Below are positions 36,273 to 46,000 of a DNA stretch of 64,000 nt, piece after piece. The notes beneath the pieces were generated by a model, which saw only the letters and a list, made by a program, of their open reading frames with translations, did not search any database and was not told the DNA's origin. The translations under genes were made by a program, and so were the position numbers. The stretch covers positions 1 to 64,000 of the forward strand of contig NZ_JAHZST010000018.1 in the NCBI RefSeq assembly GCF_019457885.1. Reading direction: 5' to 3'. The first letter of the stretch is position 1. Every line of letters begins with the position of its first letter. The DNA is from Shewanella nanhaiensis. GTDB lineage: Bacteria > Pseudomonadota > Gammaproteobacteria > Enterobacterales > Shewanellaceae.

Positions 36273-37112
36273 ATGGAACAAGATACGCAAATAAATAATG
36301 AAGACACGATAAAGCTTAAGTTAAGAAGAGTGATATTTGGTACAGATACGAGACTCGGCCGCTATTTCGATATCAGTTTAATTATCTGTATTATTTTGAG
36401 TGTGACCTTAGTGTTTCTCGATACAGTTGCCTCGATAAATAGCCAATATGGTCAATTAATCAGTATATTAGAGTGGTTTTTTACCATTGTTTTTACTATC
36501 GAGTACTTGCTGAGACTCTACTGCTCTGCTCAACCAGTGCAATATGTGAGGAGCTTCTATGGAGTTGTCGATCTGCTCTCTATCTTGCCAAGTTATCTGG
36601 CACTGCTTTTCCCTGGAGCGAACTTTACGCTAGTTATCCGTATTCTGAGGTTGTTCAGGATCTTCCGTGTGCTGAAATTGTTACGATATCTTAGTGAAGG
36701 CAATGTATTGCTTAGAGCTATGTTACAGTCTGGTCGTAAGGTGTTTATTTTCTTCTTCTCTGTCAGTCTGATTGTGATGGTGCTCAGTGCAATTATGTAT
36801 GTAGTTGAAGGGCCTGGAAATGGTTTCACTTCGATCCCCAAGTCTATCTATTGGACCATAGTGACCATCACGACGGTCGGCTATGGCGATATCACTCCTG
36901 GCACTAACTTAGGTCAAGCCATCGCAGCATTTACCATGTTGCTTGGTTACTCGATTATTGCGATCCCGACAGGTATTTTAACGGCAGAGATCTCCCAAGA
37001 GATGGGAAAAAGTAAAGATCTCCGTCGCTGTAGTAACTGCCTTAAAACCGGTCATGAGAATGATGCCAGCTACTGCGATCATTGCGGTAGTGAGTTGGAA
37101 GCGGAAATATAG
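36273..37112 (+). CDS. Voltage-gated-type K+ channel with C-terminal zinc ribbon
   Basis: 279 residues with six membrane segments (about 30-245). S4 carries regularly spaced arginines, VIRILRLFRIFRVLKLLRY, and the pore has TITTVGYGDITPG with the TVGYG selectivity filter. After S6 a 40-residue tail has two Cys pairs, CSNC and CDHC, forming a small zinc ribbon, not usual in Kv-type channels. The MATE gene follows 35 bases later. Confidence 0.9.
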   Translation: MEQDTQINNEDTIKLKLRRVIFGTDTRLGRYFDISLIICIILSVTLVFLDTVASINSQYGQLISILEWFFTIVFTIEYLLRLYCSAQPVQYVRSFYGVVDLLSILPSYLALLFPGANFTLVIRILRLFRIFRVLKLLRYLSEGNVLLRAMLQSGRKVFIFFFSVSLIVMVLSAIMYVVEGPGNGFTSIPKSIYWTIVTITTVGYGDITPGTNLGQAIAAFTMLLGYSIIAIPTGILTAEISQEMGKSKDLRRCSNCLKTGHENDASYCDHCGSELEAEI

Positions 37113-37147
37113 CACTAAATATTAATAATATAAGTTCAAGGATAGAG

Positions 37148-38659
37148 ATGACTACAGCTAAATTTGTTCAAGGTTCGATTATGCGTCACATCTTAGTGAT
37201 GAGTTCGACTGCGGCGGTGGGGATATCAGCGCTATTTGTGGTCGATTTAATCGATATCTTCTTCTTGAGCTTGCTCGGTGAGCAGGAGCTTGCCGCTGCG
37301 GTCGGTTATGCGGGAACTATCTCTTTCTTTACCACTTCCATCGGTATCGGTTTATCCATAGCACTAGGTGCGCTGGTATCCCGTGCTATCGGTGCCAAAC
37401 AGATGGAAGCGGCTAAGCGTTTACTACTAAATTGCGCCGTTGTGACTCTGTTGATGTCATTGCTTGTTTCGGCTGTGGTGACCTATTTTATCCCTGAGCT
37501 ACTCTCACTAGTCGGTGCGACAGGGCACACCGCGGAGCTTGCTGCTGGATACCTTTATATCTTAGTTCCTTCACTGCCACTTATCTGTCTTGCGATGGCA
37601 CTGGGCGCTGCACTTCGGGCAGTGGGAGATGCAAAGCTCTCTATGATGTCAACCCTTGCTGGTGGGGGGATCAACTTGGTGTTTGATCCCATCTTTATCT
37701 TTGCATTGGGGATGGGCATTGAGGGGGCGGCGGTTGCTTCTGTATTGGCTAGGGCTGGGGTGTTGTTTATTGCTGCACGGGGTGTGATCGTTAAGCATAA
37801 ACTGTTTGGACAGTTTGAATTTGAGAGCTTTAAGACAGATCTTAGTGCTATTTTCGCAATTGCAGCGCCGGCCATGCTAACCAATATCGCCACACCAATA
37901 GGAAATGCTGTGGTGACTCGCGCAATTGCGGATTTTGGTGATGGCTATGTTGCTGGTTGGGCGGTATTAGGGCGTTTAGTCCCTGTCTGCTTTGGAATGA
38001 TCTTCGCTTTATCGGGAGCCGTTGGCCCTATTGTAGGGCAGAATTATGGCGCTCATGAATTTGACAGAGTGAAAGAGAGCTTAACCAAAGCCCTGCAGTT
38101 TTGTGCCATGTATGTTATTGGCGTCTCGTTGATCTTGATGTTGTTACAGGATCAGATCATCTCTGTGTTTGATATGAAGGGAGACAGTGCGGAAATTATT
38201 CGGTTCTTCTGTACCTATATTGCCGTTTTCTTTGTTTTCTCCGGCGCGTTATTTGTGGCCAATGCCTCTTTTAATAATTTAGGTAAAGCAAAGTACTCAA
38301 CCTTTTTCAATGTGGGTAAAGCGACCATAGGCACTATCCCATTTGTCTATTTTGGCGCTCAGTGGGGTGGGGTTTTTGGTGTGTTGGTGGGCCAAGTTAT
38401 CGGGGCGATAATTTTTGCAATATTAGGTGTTTATACCGCATTTAGATTAGTGGACAAGGTTAGGGCTGATGCATCGAATGAGCTAGCTTCTTCTGTGAAT
38501 GATGAACAAGATGAGTTTGATACCGAGTTAAGTCCGAGTAGTACTAATGCATTATCCTCCTCCTGTGCACTGATGGCGCAGATAACAGAGGAGCAAGATG
38601 CGGAGGCTGGGAGCGAAGTGAGAGAGTTTATAAAACCAACAGGTGATAAAGCCAGCTGA
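37148..38659 (+). CDS. MATE-family efflux transporter
   Basis: 503 residues; AAGGA precedes the ATG. Twelve hydrophobic helices in two similar bundles, with MATE features such as a start RHILVMSSTAAVGISALFVVDLIDIFFLSLLGE, GAALRAVGDAKLSM in bundle one and GPIVGQNYGAHEFDRVKE in bundle two. An acidic/Ser-rich cytoplasmic tail of about 60 residues (from RADASNELASS) extends past the last helix. MATE pumps export cationic drugs or metabolites using Na+ or H+. Confidence 0.9.
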   Translation: MTTAKFVQGSIMRHILVMSSTAAVGISALFVVDLIDIFFLSLLGEQELAAAVGYAGTISFFTTSIGIGLSIALGALVSRAIGAKQMEAAKRLLLNCAVVTLLMSLLVSAVVTYFIPELLSLVGATGHTAELAAGYLYILVPSLPLICLAMALGAALRAVGDAKLSMMSTLAGGGINLVFDPIFIFALGMGIEGAAVASVLARAGVLFIAARGVIVKHKLFGQFEFESFKTDLSAIFAIAAPAMLTNIATPIGNAVVTRAIADFGDGYVAGWAVLGRLVPVCFGMIFALSGAVGPIVGQNYGAHEFDRVKESLTKALQFCAMYVIGVSLILMLLQDQIISVFDMKGDSAEIIRFFCTYIAVFFVFSGALFVANASFNNLGKAKYSTFFNVGKATIGTIPFVYFGAQWGGVFGVLVGQVIGAIIFAILGVYTAFRLVDKVRADASNELASSVNDEQDEFDTELSPSSTNALSSSCALMAQITEEQDAEAGSEVREFIKPTGDKAS

Positions 38660-38681
38660 TACCTCAATGGCACAAATAAAG

Positions 38682-38973
38682 AAGGGAGCTACTAATACCA
38701 ATTACATTAAGTATCTGTTCATTCAGCGGGAATTCAAAGTGCTGTAGGCTAGGCGGATGATTGAAGCTAATAGTTATTCTATATCTAAATCATTCAATAC
38801 AGCATCCAGGGCTTTGAAACCCGCCCTGCGGGAGGCTCTCAAACATTCCACTTCCGCTTTGCATTGACTTACAAGGGAGTAACCATTCTTTCATCAATGC
38901 GCCTTGAATTGAAAAGTTTGAGCGCCTCTGAATTGATAACATATTTAATGTAATTGGTATAAGCTCCCTTTTT
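38682..38973 (+). terminator. Split terminator of the MATE gene
   Basis: AGGGAGCT (left) and AGCTCCCT plus T run (right) would be a normal terminator if the 266-base repeat and a few flanking bases were removed. It may now fold only with a very long loop; the right T run could also serve the converging DUF2986 gene. Confidence 0.45.
38695..38960. mobile_element. MITE-like repeat with 16-bp perfect terminal inverted repeats
   Basis: A 266-base unit bounded by ATACCAATTACATTAA (38695-38710) and its exact complement (38945-38960). It has no open frame, so it would depend on another element's transposase. It sits in the loop of a terminator-like stem: GAAGGGAGCT on the left, AGCTCCCTTTTT on the right. 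The ends match a repeat I recall as frequent in Shewanella. Confidence 0.7.
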
Positions 38974-38987
38974 ATTTGGAATATGGC

Positions 38988-39218
38988 CTAATTTGTTTCA
39001 GTCGTATCAGTTTGCTGCTCTTGCTCTGCTTCTGCTGTAGTTTGCACCTCTTCAGCAGTTTGCTTACCAGATAATGCTGCTTCTGCCTGCTCCTGAGCTA
39101 GGGCTTTTGCACGATCACCTTTAGAGACATATTTTTTGATTGTAGGAGCTGTATGCTTATTTTTACGGGCCTTGGCACGTTTAGCCGTAAGTTTGATCAT
39201 TTTCTGTTTTTTGTTCAT
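38988..39218 (-). CDS. DUF2986 family small basic protein
   Basis: 76 residues. The N-terminal half is strongly basic (KQKMIKLTAKRAKARKNKH), the C-terminal half rich in Ala, Gln, Glu and Thr. This layout is the DUF2986 type found in Shewanella and Vibrio. The basic part suggests nucleic-acid or ribosome contact; role unknown. Single gene. Confidence 0.75.
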   Translation of the reverse strand: MNKKQKMIKLTAKRAKARKNKHTAPTIKKYVSKGDRAKALAQEQAEAALSGKQTAEEVQTTAEAEQEQQTDTTETN

Positions 39219-39341
39219 AGCTCTCTACCAATATGCTGCTATTTCTCCAGCCAGCTTAGTTTCTGTGGCTGGATTGTAAATCCGGGAGCGGATTTTAACT
39301 TAATCTGCTCCATCAAGCCACAAATATGCACGGCTACATTA

Positions 39342-39785
39342 TTATGAGGAGAATTTTTGCTTATCAGCTTCTGTTGCCCCTTCATTACACTCACCACGGA
39401 TCTCAGCTCTGCCTACCTCAATAATACGGCTGAGCTCCATAAACCCTTCTCGACAGTAACCTGTCATGGCTAAGGTTTTAGAGAGGCCTAGCTCTATCTG
39501 TTGAGTCCAATCGCTGAGATCGGGTTGCTTATAACGTTTACCAGATTGTGCGCGACTCTTTCTCTTTACCTGCTCAATTCGTTCATTATGAGGCAAAGGA
39601 AAATCAGGCTCTGCAAAGGTGGCAAGCTGGGCCTTGTAGGTAAATAGCTTAATACCATCTCCCTTTATATTGGTACTAAACCTGTCTTTGACGCTGAGCT
39701 TAAAATCCTCAGGATCGGTTTTTTTACTCGCGCAGGCTGTGAGCAGAGTAAGTGAAAGCATAAGGGCAATTTTATTATTAAGCAT
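39342..39785 (-). CDS. Hypothetical lipoprotein
   Basis: 147 residues when started at the ATG at 39785, which gives a proper lipoprotein signal (MLNNKIALMLSLTLLTAC, lipobox LTAC, Cys18); the frame runs further to 39863 with no support. The mature region has two Cys (GYCRE, GECNE) that may form a disulphide. No named family recognised. Confidence 0.7.
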   Translation of the reverse strand: MLNNKIALMLSLTLLTACASKKTDPEDFKLSVKDRFSTNIKGDGIKLFTYKAQLATFAEPDFPLPHNERIEQVKRKSRAQSGKRYKQPDLSDWTQQIELGLSKTLAMTGYCREGFMELSRIIEVGRAEIRGECNEGATEADKQKFSS

Positions 39786-40198
39786 ATCTGTTCTTATTAT
39801 TTTAGTGTCGACATCTGTTTGACTGAGATTGCTATTGCAGGGAATGGAGAGTCCGTGTCCCACTATATTTATTGTTCAGCCTCAATTTACTTTATGCAGC
39901 ATAACTCAATTCTCAACAAGTTTGCATCATACTGACAATCTTTTACCTTTAGTTCCCCTAACTTGAATTGAAATGGATAAACTTGATTTCGCTCAAGTAA
40001 TAGCCAGATCGTACTGGTTAATTCTTGCTATTTAGGACTCAAATGGCACACTGAAATGAGTCATATTTTGAGGGAGGTAGAACCTGATATAGAGGCTTTA
40101 ACGCCATATTTATCTTAGGTTTTACTCGATGACTTTTAGCTTAATTTAGATTGTCTACTTATGATTTTATCTAAGTTAAACAGCCGCATGGAGTGTTA
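39786..40198. other. Intergenic region upstream of the DUF1538 operon
   Basis: About 410 bases between divergent genes. I see only short imperfect inverted repeats and no clear promoter consensus, riboswitch or repeat. Confidence 0.4.
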
Positions 40199-40933
40199 AT
40201 GGCCGCTATTTTTAAACTACTGCAATCTTTGCTGTCGAGTTTTAAGGATCTTGTTCCCATCATTTTGGTGGTGAGCTTCTTTGAAATTTTTATTCTGCAA
40301 CAAGCCCCCGCAGATCTGTTCTCTATCATGGTAGGCCTTGTGTTTATCGTCTTTGGATTGACCTTTTTTGTTTTTGGACTGGAGATGGGGCTGTTTCCCA
40401 TTGGTGAGTCCTTGGCGCAAGCTCTTGCCCGTAAGGGGAGCGTTTTCTGGTTAGTCCTGTTTTCATTTTCCTTGGGGTTTGGCACCACACTGGCAGAACC
40501 TGCCTTGACTGCTGTTGCAAATGAAGCGGCCCAGGTGGCGGCCGAAGCGGGGGCAATTAATACAGATGAAGCGTCGATGGAGAGTTATGCCATGGGGTTG
40601 AGGCTCACAGTCGCTATCTCAGTTGGCTTAGCTATTTTGCTCGGAGTGGTGCGAATCTTAAAAGGTTGGCCAATTCATTACCTCATTATAGGAGGCTACG
40701 TTACCGTCATGGTACTGACGGGATTTGCACCTGAAAGTATTATTGGAGTCGCCTATGACTCAGGAGGGGTGACCACCTCAACCATTACCGTCCCTTTAGT
40801 GACCGCTTTAGGGGTGGGGTTAGCGAGCGTGATTAAGGGAAGAAATCCGATGCTCGATGGGTTTGGTTTGATCGCGTTTGCGAGTTTGACGCCAATGATC
40901 TTTGTACTTATCTACGGCATGGTGGTGTTTTGA
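40199..40933 (+). CDS. DUF1538 membrane protein, first of pair
   Basis: 244 residues from the ATG at 40199 (GGAG five bases upstream; an in-frame GTG at 40193 is inside that site). About seven hydrophobic helices. Shared blocks with the next gene: GLTFFVFGLEMGLFPIGES, GFGTTLAEPALTAVA, AYDSGGVTTSTITVPLV. DUF1538 is an uncharacterised, transporter-like family. It overlaps the second copy by one base (TGATG) and heads a four-gene operon with P-II-like and CBS proteins. Confidence 0.85.
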   Translation: MAAIFKLLQSLLSSFKDLVPIILVVSFFEIFILQQAPADLFSIMVGLVFIVFGLTFFVFGLEMGLFPIGESLAQALARKGSVFWLVLFSFSLGFGTTLAEPALTAVANEAAQVAAEAGAINTDEASMESYAMGLRLTVAISVGLAILLGVVRILKGWPIHYLIIGGYVTVMVLTGFAPESIIGVAYDSGGVTTSTITVPLVTALGVGLASVIKGRNPMLDGFGLIAFASLTPMIFVLIYGMVVF

Positions 40934-41724
40934 TGGAGATGCTTAGAGGCTTACTGGACACCTTGCTATTGACCGCCAGAGATGTGATCCCGATTGCGGT
41001 TATTCTGTTTGGTTTTCAGCTTGGTGTATTAAAACGTCCGATTGCAAACTGGCATAAAGTGGTGCTGGGTTTTTTCTATGTGATTGTCGGTTTAACCCTA
41101 TTTCTAGTGGGACTTGAGTTAGCGCTTTTTCCCATTGGCGAAACCATGGCTGAGCAGTTAACTAGTGTCGAGTTTATCCACCCAAATTTAGGACCGGGTG
41201 AAGTGATAATTTGGCAAGATTATCTGTGGGTATACCTATTTGCAGCTGCGATAGGCTTTAGTACTACGATAGCAGAGCCGTCATTAATTGCTGTGGCGAT
41301 AAAGGCCAATGAGGTCTCAGCGGGTGCTATTGGTGTTCAAGGGCTGAGGATCTCTGTCGCGATAGGGGTCTCCTTTGGGATAGCTCTGGGGTGCTTTAGG
41401 ATTGTGGTTGGCGATCCTATTCACTACTACATTATGGCGGGTTATATCATAGTGGTTATCCAGACCTTCTATGCCCCCAAAATGATCATTCCATTGGCCT
41501 ATGATTCTGGTGGCGTGACAACATCAACAGTCACAGTGCCTCTTGTGGCAGCGCTGGGCTTAGGTTTAGCGACAAATGTTGAGGGGCGTAATCCGTTAAT
41601 CGATGGGTTTGGTTTGATTGCATTTGCGAGCCTCTTTCCTATGATAAGTGTGATGGGCTATGCACAAATTGTTGAACTCTTAGATAAAAGACGCTCAGTG
41701 AAGGAGCAAAACAATACGCCTTAG
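40933..41724 (+). CDS. DUF1538 membrane protein, second of pair
   Basis: 263 residues from the ATG at 40933. It repeats the pattern of the upstream gene: GLTLFLVGLELALFPIGET, GFSTTIAEPSLIAVA, AYDSGGVTTSTVTVPLV, with a similar helix count. The two probably form a heterodimer with pseudo-two-fold symmetry. The conserved polar loops inside hydrophobic regions look like substrate or ion sites of a secondary transporter; this is inference. Confidence 0.85.
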   Translation: MEMLRGLLDTLLLTARDVIPIAVILFGFQLGVLKRPIANWHKVVLGFFYVIVGLTLFLVGLELALFPIGETMAEQLTSVEFIHPNLGPGEVIIWQDYLWVYLFAAAIGFSTTIAEPSLIAVAIKANEVSAGAIGVQGLRISVAIGVSFGIALGCFRIVVGDPIHYYIMAGYIIVVIQTFYAPKMIIPLAYDSGGVTTSTVTVPLVAALGLGLATNVEGRNPLIDGFGLIAFASLFPMISVMGYAQIVELLDKRRSVKEQNNTP

Positions 41725-41804
41725 TCTGGTTGGGAGCCGTATTTAAGCTGCGTTTATTTGCAAACAACTGAATAGTTAATAGAAGAGATTATTGGGAGTT
41801 AAAG

Positions 41805-42155
41805 ATGCGTTTTAAACTCATTATTGCTTTTATCGATGATAGTACCACCAACCGTATTCTTGATGCGGCGAGAGAGGCGGGGGCGACAGGGGCAACCGTT
41901 ATCAATCACGCCAGAGGTGAAGGTTTGGAAAAGAAGAAAACATTTATGGGGCTCACGTTAGATGTTCAACGAGATGTGGTGCTCTTCTTGGTGGAGGAGC
42001 ATAAGAGCCGTGTGATACTTGAAACGATTAATCGTGTCGGTGAGTTTGACACTAATCCTGGGCAGGGGATTGCGATACAGATAGACGTTGAAGATGCTGT
42101 GGGCGTTGCCCATCAAGTGAGAGAGATAAGCAAAGATATTGAGGACCAGATATGA
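41805..42155 (+). CDS. P-II-like signalling protein
   Basis: 116 residues with the ferredoxin-like P-II fold: FKLIIAFIDDSTTNRILDAAREAGATGATVINHARGEG, an altered T-loop (GLEKKKTFMGLTLDVQRD) without the uridylylated Tyr, and a nucleotide-loop-like NPGQGIAIQIDVE. P-II-like proteins bind adenine nucleotides and control transporters or enzymes. It follows the DUF1538 pair by 80 bases and overlaps the CBS gene, so it very likely controls the DUF1538 transporter. Confidence 0.82.
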   Translation: MRFKLIIAFIDDSTTNRILDAAREAGATGATVINHARGEGLEKKKTFMGLTLDVQRDVVLFLVEEHKSRVILETINRVGEFDTNPGQGIAIQIDVEDAVGVAHQVREISKDIEDQI

Positions 42156-42556
42156 ATCAGGGTAAAGTCGTTCGAAACTCAGATGTGATGACAAACAAGT
42201 ATGTCATGGTCGATGGTCTTCATACCGTCGCCGATGCAGTCAAGCATGCGATTGAACAGGATGTAAAGGTGCTGTTTGTTAATAAGCGCCATGATAATGA
42301 TGAGTTTGGTATTGTGTTGATGAGTGATATTGCTAAGCAAGTTTTGGCAAAAGATAAGGCACCAGAGCGGGTCAATATCTATGAGATCATGCTAAAACCT
42401 GTTTTTTCTGTGAATGCTGAAATGGATGTGCGGTATTGTGCCCGTTTGTTTGAGCGCTTTGGGATCTCTAAGGCACCAGTGGTTGAGAATGGCGAGATTT
42501 TAGGCTTAGTGAGTTACCAAGATCTGGTACTAAAAGGTATGATGGCGGGGCTGTAA
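42152..42556 (+). CDS. CBS-domain protein
   Basis: 134 residues, essentially a Bateman pair of CBS domains: VMTNKYVMVDGLHTVADAVKHAIEQ... and IMLKPVFSVNAEMDVRYCARLFERFGISKAPVVENGEILGLVSYQDLV. CBS pairs bind adenosine-type ligands such as AMP or ATP. Its ATG overlaps the P-II stop (ATGA), so the two should be made together. No catalytic domain is attached. Confidence 0.88.
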   Translation: MNQGKVVRNSDVMTNKYVMVDGLHTVADAVKHAIEQDVKVLFVNKRHDNDEFGIVLMSDIAKQVLAKDKAPERVNIYEIMLKPVFSVNAEMDVRYCARLFERFGISKAPVVENGEILGLVSYQDLVLKGMMAGL

Positions 42557-42575
42557 AACTATTAGCTTAAAAACA

Positions 42576-42601
42576 AAAAGCGACCTGTGCGGGTCGCTTT
42601 T
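42576..42601. terminator. Terminator of the DUF1538 operon
   Basis: Stem AAAAGCGACC / GGTCGCTTTT with loop TGTGCG. It can also act on the converging glutaredoxin-like gene. Confidence 0.85.
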
Positions 42602-42613
42602 GAGCTTTGTTAT

Positions 42614-42970
42614 TTATGCGAATCGTTTATCTAGATAGTTGATGATATCTGATGACTCATACATCCAACGTATCTCTCCATCCTCTTCAATACGAAGACA
42701 GGGGACTTTTGCTTGTCCACCCTCGGTGACTAAGGTGCTTTTATGAGGATCTTGTTTTGCATCTAAGGTTGCAATGTTTAAGCCTTGTCTGCGCATTGCA
42801 CGACGTACTTTTACGCAAAAGGGACAGGCTTTATATTGATATAGGGCCAACTGCTCAGTCGCTGCATCTATCATGGTTTGCTCATCCTGAGGACGTTTAC
42901 GCTTCTTCGGTGTGAAGATAAAGTTGAGCAGTAAGATAATGCGACCTAAAAACCAACGAACAATAAACAT
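42614..42970 (-). CDS. Membrane-anchored glutaredoxin-like protein
   Basis: 118 residues. A hydrophobic N-terminal segment (about 1-19) and basic stretch KKRKRP are followed by a glutaredoxin/GST N-terminal thioredoxin fold with the redox motif CPFC (YKACPFCVKVRRAM) and a cis-Pro loop AKVPCLRI, ending DIINYLDKRF. Likely thiol-disulphide exchange with glutathione near the inner membrane. Confidence 0.83.
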   Translation of the reverse strand: MFIVRWFLGRIILLLNFIFTPKKRKRPQDEQTMIDAATEQLALYQYKACPFCVKVRRAMRRQGLNIATLDAKQDPHKSTLVTEGGQAKVPCLRIEEDGEIRWMYESSDIINYLDKRFA

Positions 42971-43048
42971 GGGTTACCTCTGATAGAATCGAAATCGGCC
43001 AGAGTGTAACCCATGCAAGCTTAAGATTAAATACTCATGTTGTTGGGA

Positions 43049-46000
43049 TCACTCCGCCCCTAAGGTTAATATCGCTTCTTGGGCGCCTTGATTAATATCA
43101 ATGCGGCTATCGAGTAGGAAGATCCGTGATGGTTCCAATTTATTGATATCCACTAAATGTGCCTTGACGGCAAGGGCACGTTCGGTGGCTAGATCCCCTA
43201 ACATAAGCTCATCGACCTTCTGATGATTCAAGACTAAATTATACAGGGCGATATGCCATTGGATATTGAGCTCTTCATCATCTAATAGGGTTTGCTCTTG
43301 TTCATTTTTTGCCATTATTTGCACTTTTATCTCATTGGCCTTACCGCTAATTTCACTCTCATAGAGGGAGATAAGTGCATCTGATAGGGGGCCTTGAGTT
43401 GGAAACTGGCTTGCTGACAGTTTACGGGGCATGACATCGGGAGCAATTTTGCCGATTTGAGCCAACTTTTGAGTGAGCATACGCATTTTAAGCTCTTGGC
43501 TATCTGCAATTGGGTCAATGGCACCTTCTACACTTAAAGTCAGCTTTGGACGTTCAATGAGTGCTTTGGTTAAGGTTTCAAGCTTGTCGGCTTCGCTGTC
43601 GCTTATCTCGGCTAAACCGGAGCCAAAGGCGATGCTATCTAGTGCATCACTGTCGCCAAAAATCCCTGAAAGTAGGCTAAAGGGAGCGGTTACGGCTTTA
43701 GTGATCACATTGGTAAAGGCGGTCAAAATAATGCCACCGAAACTGAACTCTGGTGAGTTTAGATCGCCTGAAACATCAAGACCAAGATCGATAACACCGT
43801 GTCTGTCTTGTAGCAGTGCAATCGCAAGGGTGACAGGTAGGCTAGTGGCTAAACTACTGTCACTTCGCTCCCCTAAGGTCAGTTGGTCGACCACCATATG
43901 GTTGCTGCCTTGCAGTTTGTTCTCCTCTAACTGGTAGTTGAGATCTAAGGAGAGCTGACCTTTATCGATATAGTAACCTGCATAGGTACCTGAGTAGGGA
44001 TTGACAGAGGTTAACTCCACATTTGCAAATTTTAGGGCAAGATCGAGATAGGGCATCTCCAGTAGCGGGTTTATATCTCCTTTGAGTGTAACAGGCGCAT
44101 ACTTATCAATTTTTCCCTTGATATCAACCTTAGCAGGTGATGTAGATGTTGAAGATAACTGACTCACTTGCCCCTCAAGTTGCTCAATGCTGGCTGCAAA
44201 GTTGGGGGTGAGTGAATTATCGGCGAAGAAGGTTGAGCCTTGAGTAAACCCAAGTTTTCCAATCACTATTTGCAGCTTATCTTGCTCTGAATTAGCTCGC
44301 TTCTCTTGATTTGCTTCATCATTCGCCTGCTCAATCACCAATCCGCCAATATTAGTGGTTTTATCCTCTGCAATGATGAGTCGACTGTAAGGTTTGACAA
44401 AATCTATCGCATCGATGGATAAGAGGTGTTTACTTTGATCTAAGCTCAGCTGGCTGAGGGTCATAGACTGCCATTTTAGTAGCGTTTTGTTCTGTATCGT
44501 ATCTTTGACGAATAGATCATTAATAGCCGCATCACCACTGAAGATTAGATCATCGACAGAGCTGGCTTTAACAACGCCATGTGCATCTAATCTGCCTTGC
44601 TCTAATAGTATGTTGAGGTAAGGAGAGAGGTAAGCCTGAAGCTGTGGAAGTGAGAAATCTTCAAGAGATATTTTACTCTCTATACGTTGCTGTTTGAGAT
44701 CTAACTCCCCACTGGCATTGAACTGTCCTGCGTTATTGATGGCCAAATCTAGCTGATATTGCACTGGAGATCTAAGGTCGGAATAGATCTTACCTGTCGT
44801 TAGATTTAAGGGGGAAACCTGCCATTGAGTGTTATCTGACGCTAGGTTTTCAGTGACCTTGATATCGAACTCTTTGAGTTCGACCTTGTCAATTATCGCC
44901 AACCAAATAGGCGCTGTTTTCACACTAGGCTCATCGATGACGGCTAACTTAGCTACAGCTGTAGATGTAGATGTAGATGTAGATGTAGATGTAGATGTTT
45001 CTGTCTCGGTAGCTTGTGTGCTGGCTGCCTCTTTTGTCTCAGTTGAGATAAAATTAGGTATAAACAGTGGCACAAGGTCTAACCCGTCAGCTGATACATG
45101 ACCATCTAAAGTCAATTTCTCACTAAAGAGATGTGAGATCAGCAGCTGTTGTTGACTTAGATCTAATGCGATATTTTGAGCGGTAAAAAGTGGCAGAGAG
45201 ATAAGTGGACGATCTTCATGAGTAAACAGAATATCTTTCAGTGCAAACTGTCCCTGACTTGTTGTCAGGGTGATCGGGTGCTCAACTGACGCTTCATTCA
45301 TTGATAGGGCAAAGTCTGTGCTGAAGTCAAACTTACCAGTGTCTAGATGAGCCTGAAACTCTTCTGAGATAAATGACCAAAACTCAGGTAAAGCTATCTC
45401 TGTAAGCTGTAATGAACCTGCGATATTCAGGGGAGAGAGTTGAAGTTGACCTTGAGTGGCTATCTCACCACCGTTTTTACCCTGTAAACGAATTGAAAAT
45501 CTATTGGCGGCATTTTGTTGGTTATCTATCTCTGTTAATGTATCGAACCCCTTGATATCAAGATTAATATCTGGGTAGCTTAACTGGCTATCTGTAAGGG
45601 TATCGATAAAGTTGAGGTCTCCACTGACAATAGCCAACCTCTCCACCATGATATGGGGAAGTGTTGCGGGGGTCTCCTCGCTGGGTGCGCTTGCTGAGGT
45701 GTTGGTCAGCTCTGTGATGATGTCTGAGAAGTTAAACTCAGCTCCTTCAGTCTGGCTTAAACGTTCAGCGACCAGGTAGGGGCCAGTTAATGTCACATCT
45801 TTGATGCTTATGGCGCCATTTATCAGTGAGTGCCAGAAGCTTAGTTCGAAATTGAGTGAAGCAAAGCCCGTAAACTTGGTGTTGTCCTCTTCTAAAATGT
45901 GTAGCTCTGTGAGCGACAGATGAAGATTAAAGGGGTTGATTGAAACATCTTCTAAGTTGACGGGGCGTTTTAATGTCTCGCTCAGTTGAATTGGAAGCTG

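Noticed and set aside
39153..39347. Plus-strand frame over the DUF2986 gene start
   Set aside because: Overlaps a recognised gene in antisense with no ribosome site.
40005..40030. Possible sigma-54 site upstream of the DUF1538 operon (CTGGTTAATTCTTGCT)
   Set aside because: GG-to-GC spacing is 9, not 10, and the inner bases do not match; not convincing.
44829..45101. Plus-strand frame with a Val-Asp run
   Set aside because: Antisense of the hexamer repeat inside the DUF748 gene; shadow frame.
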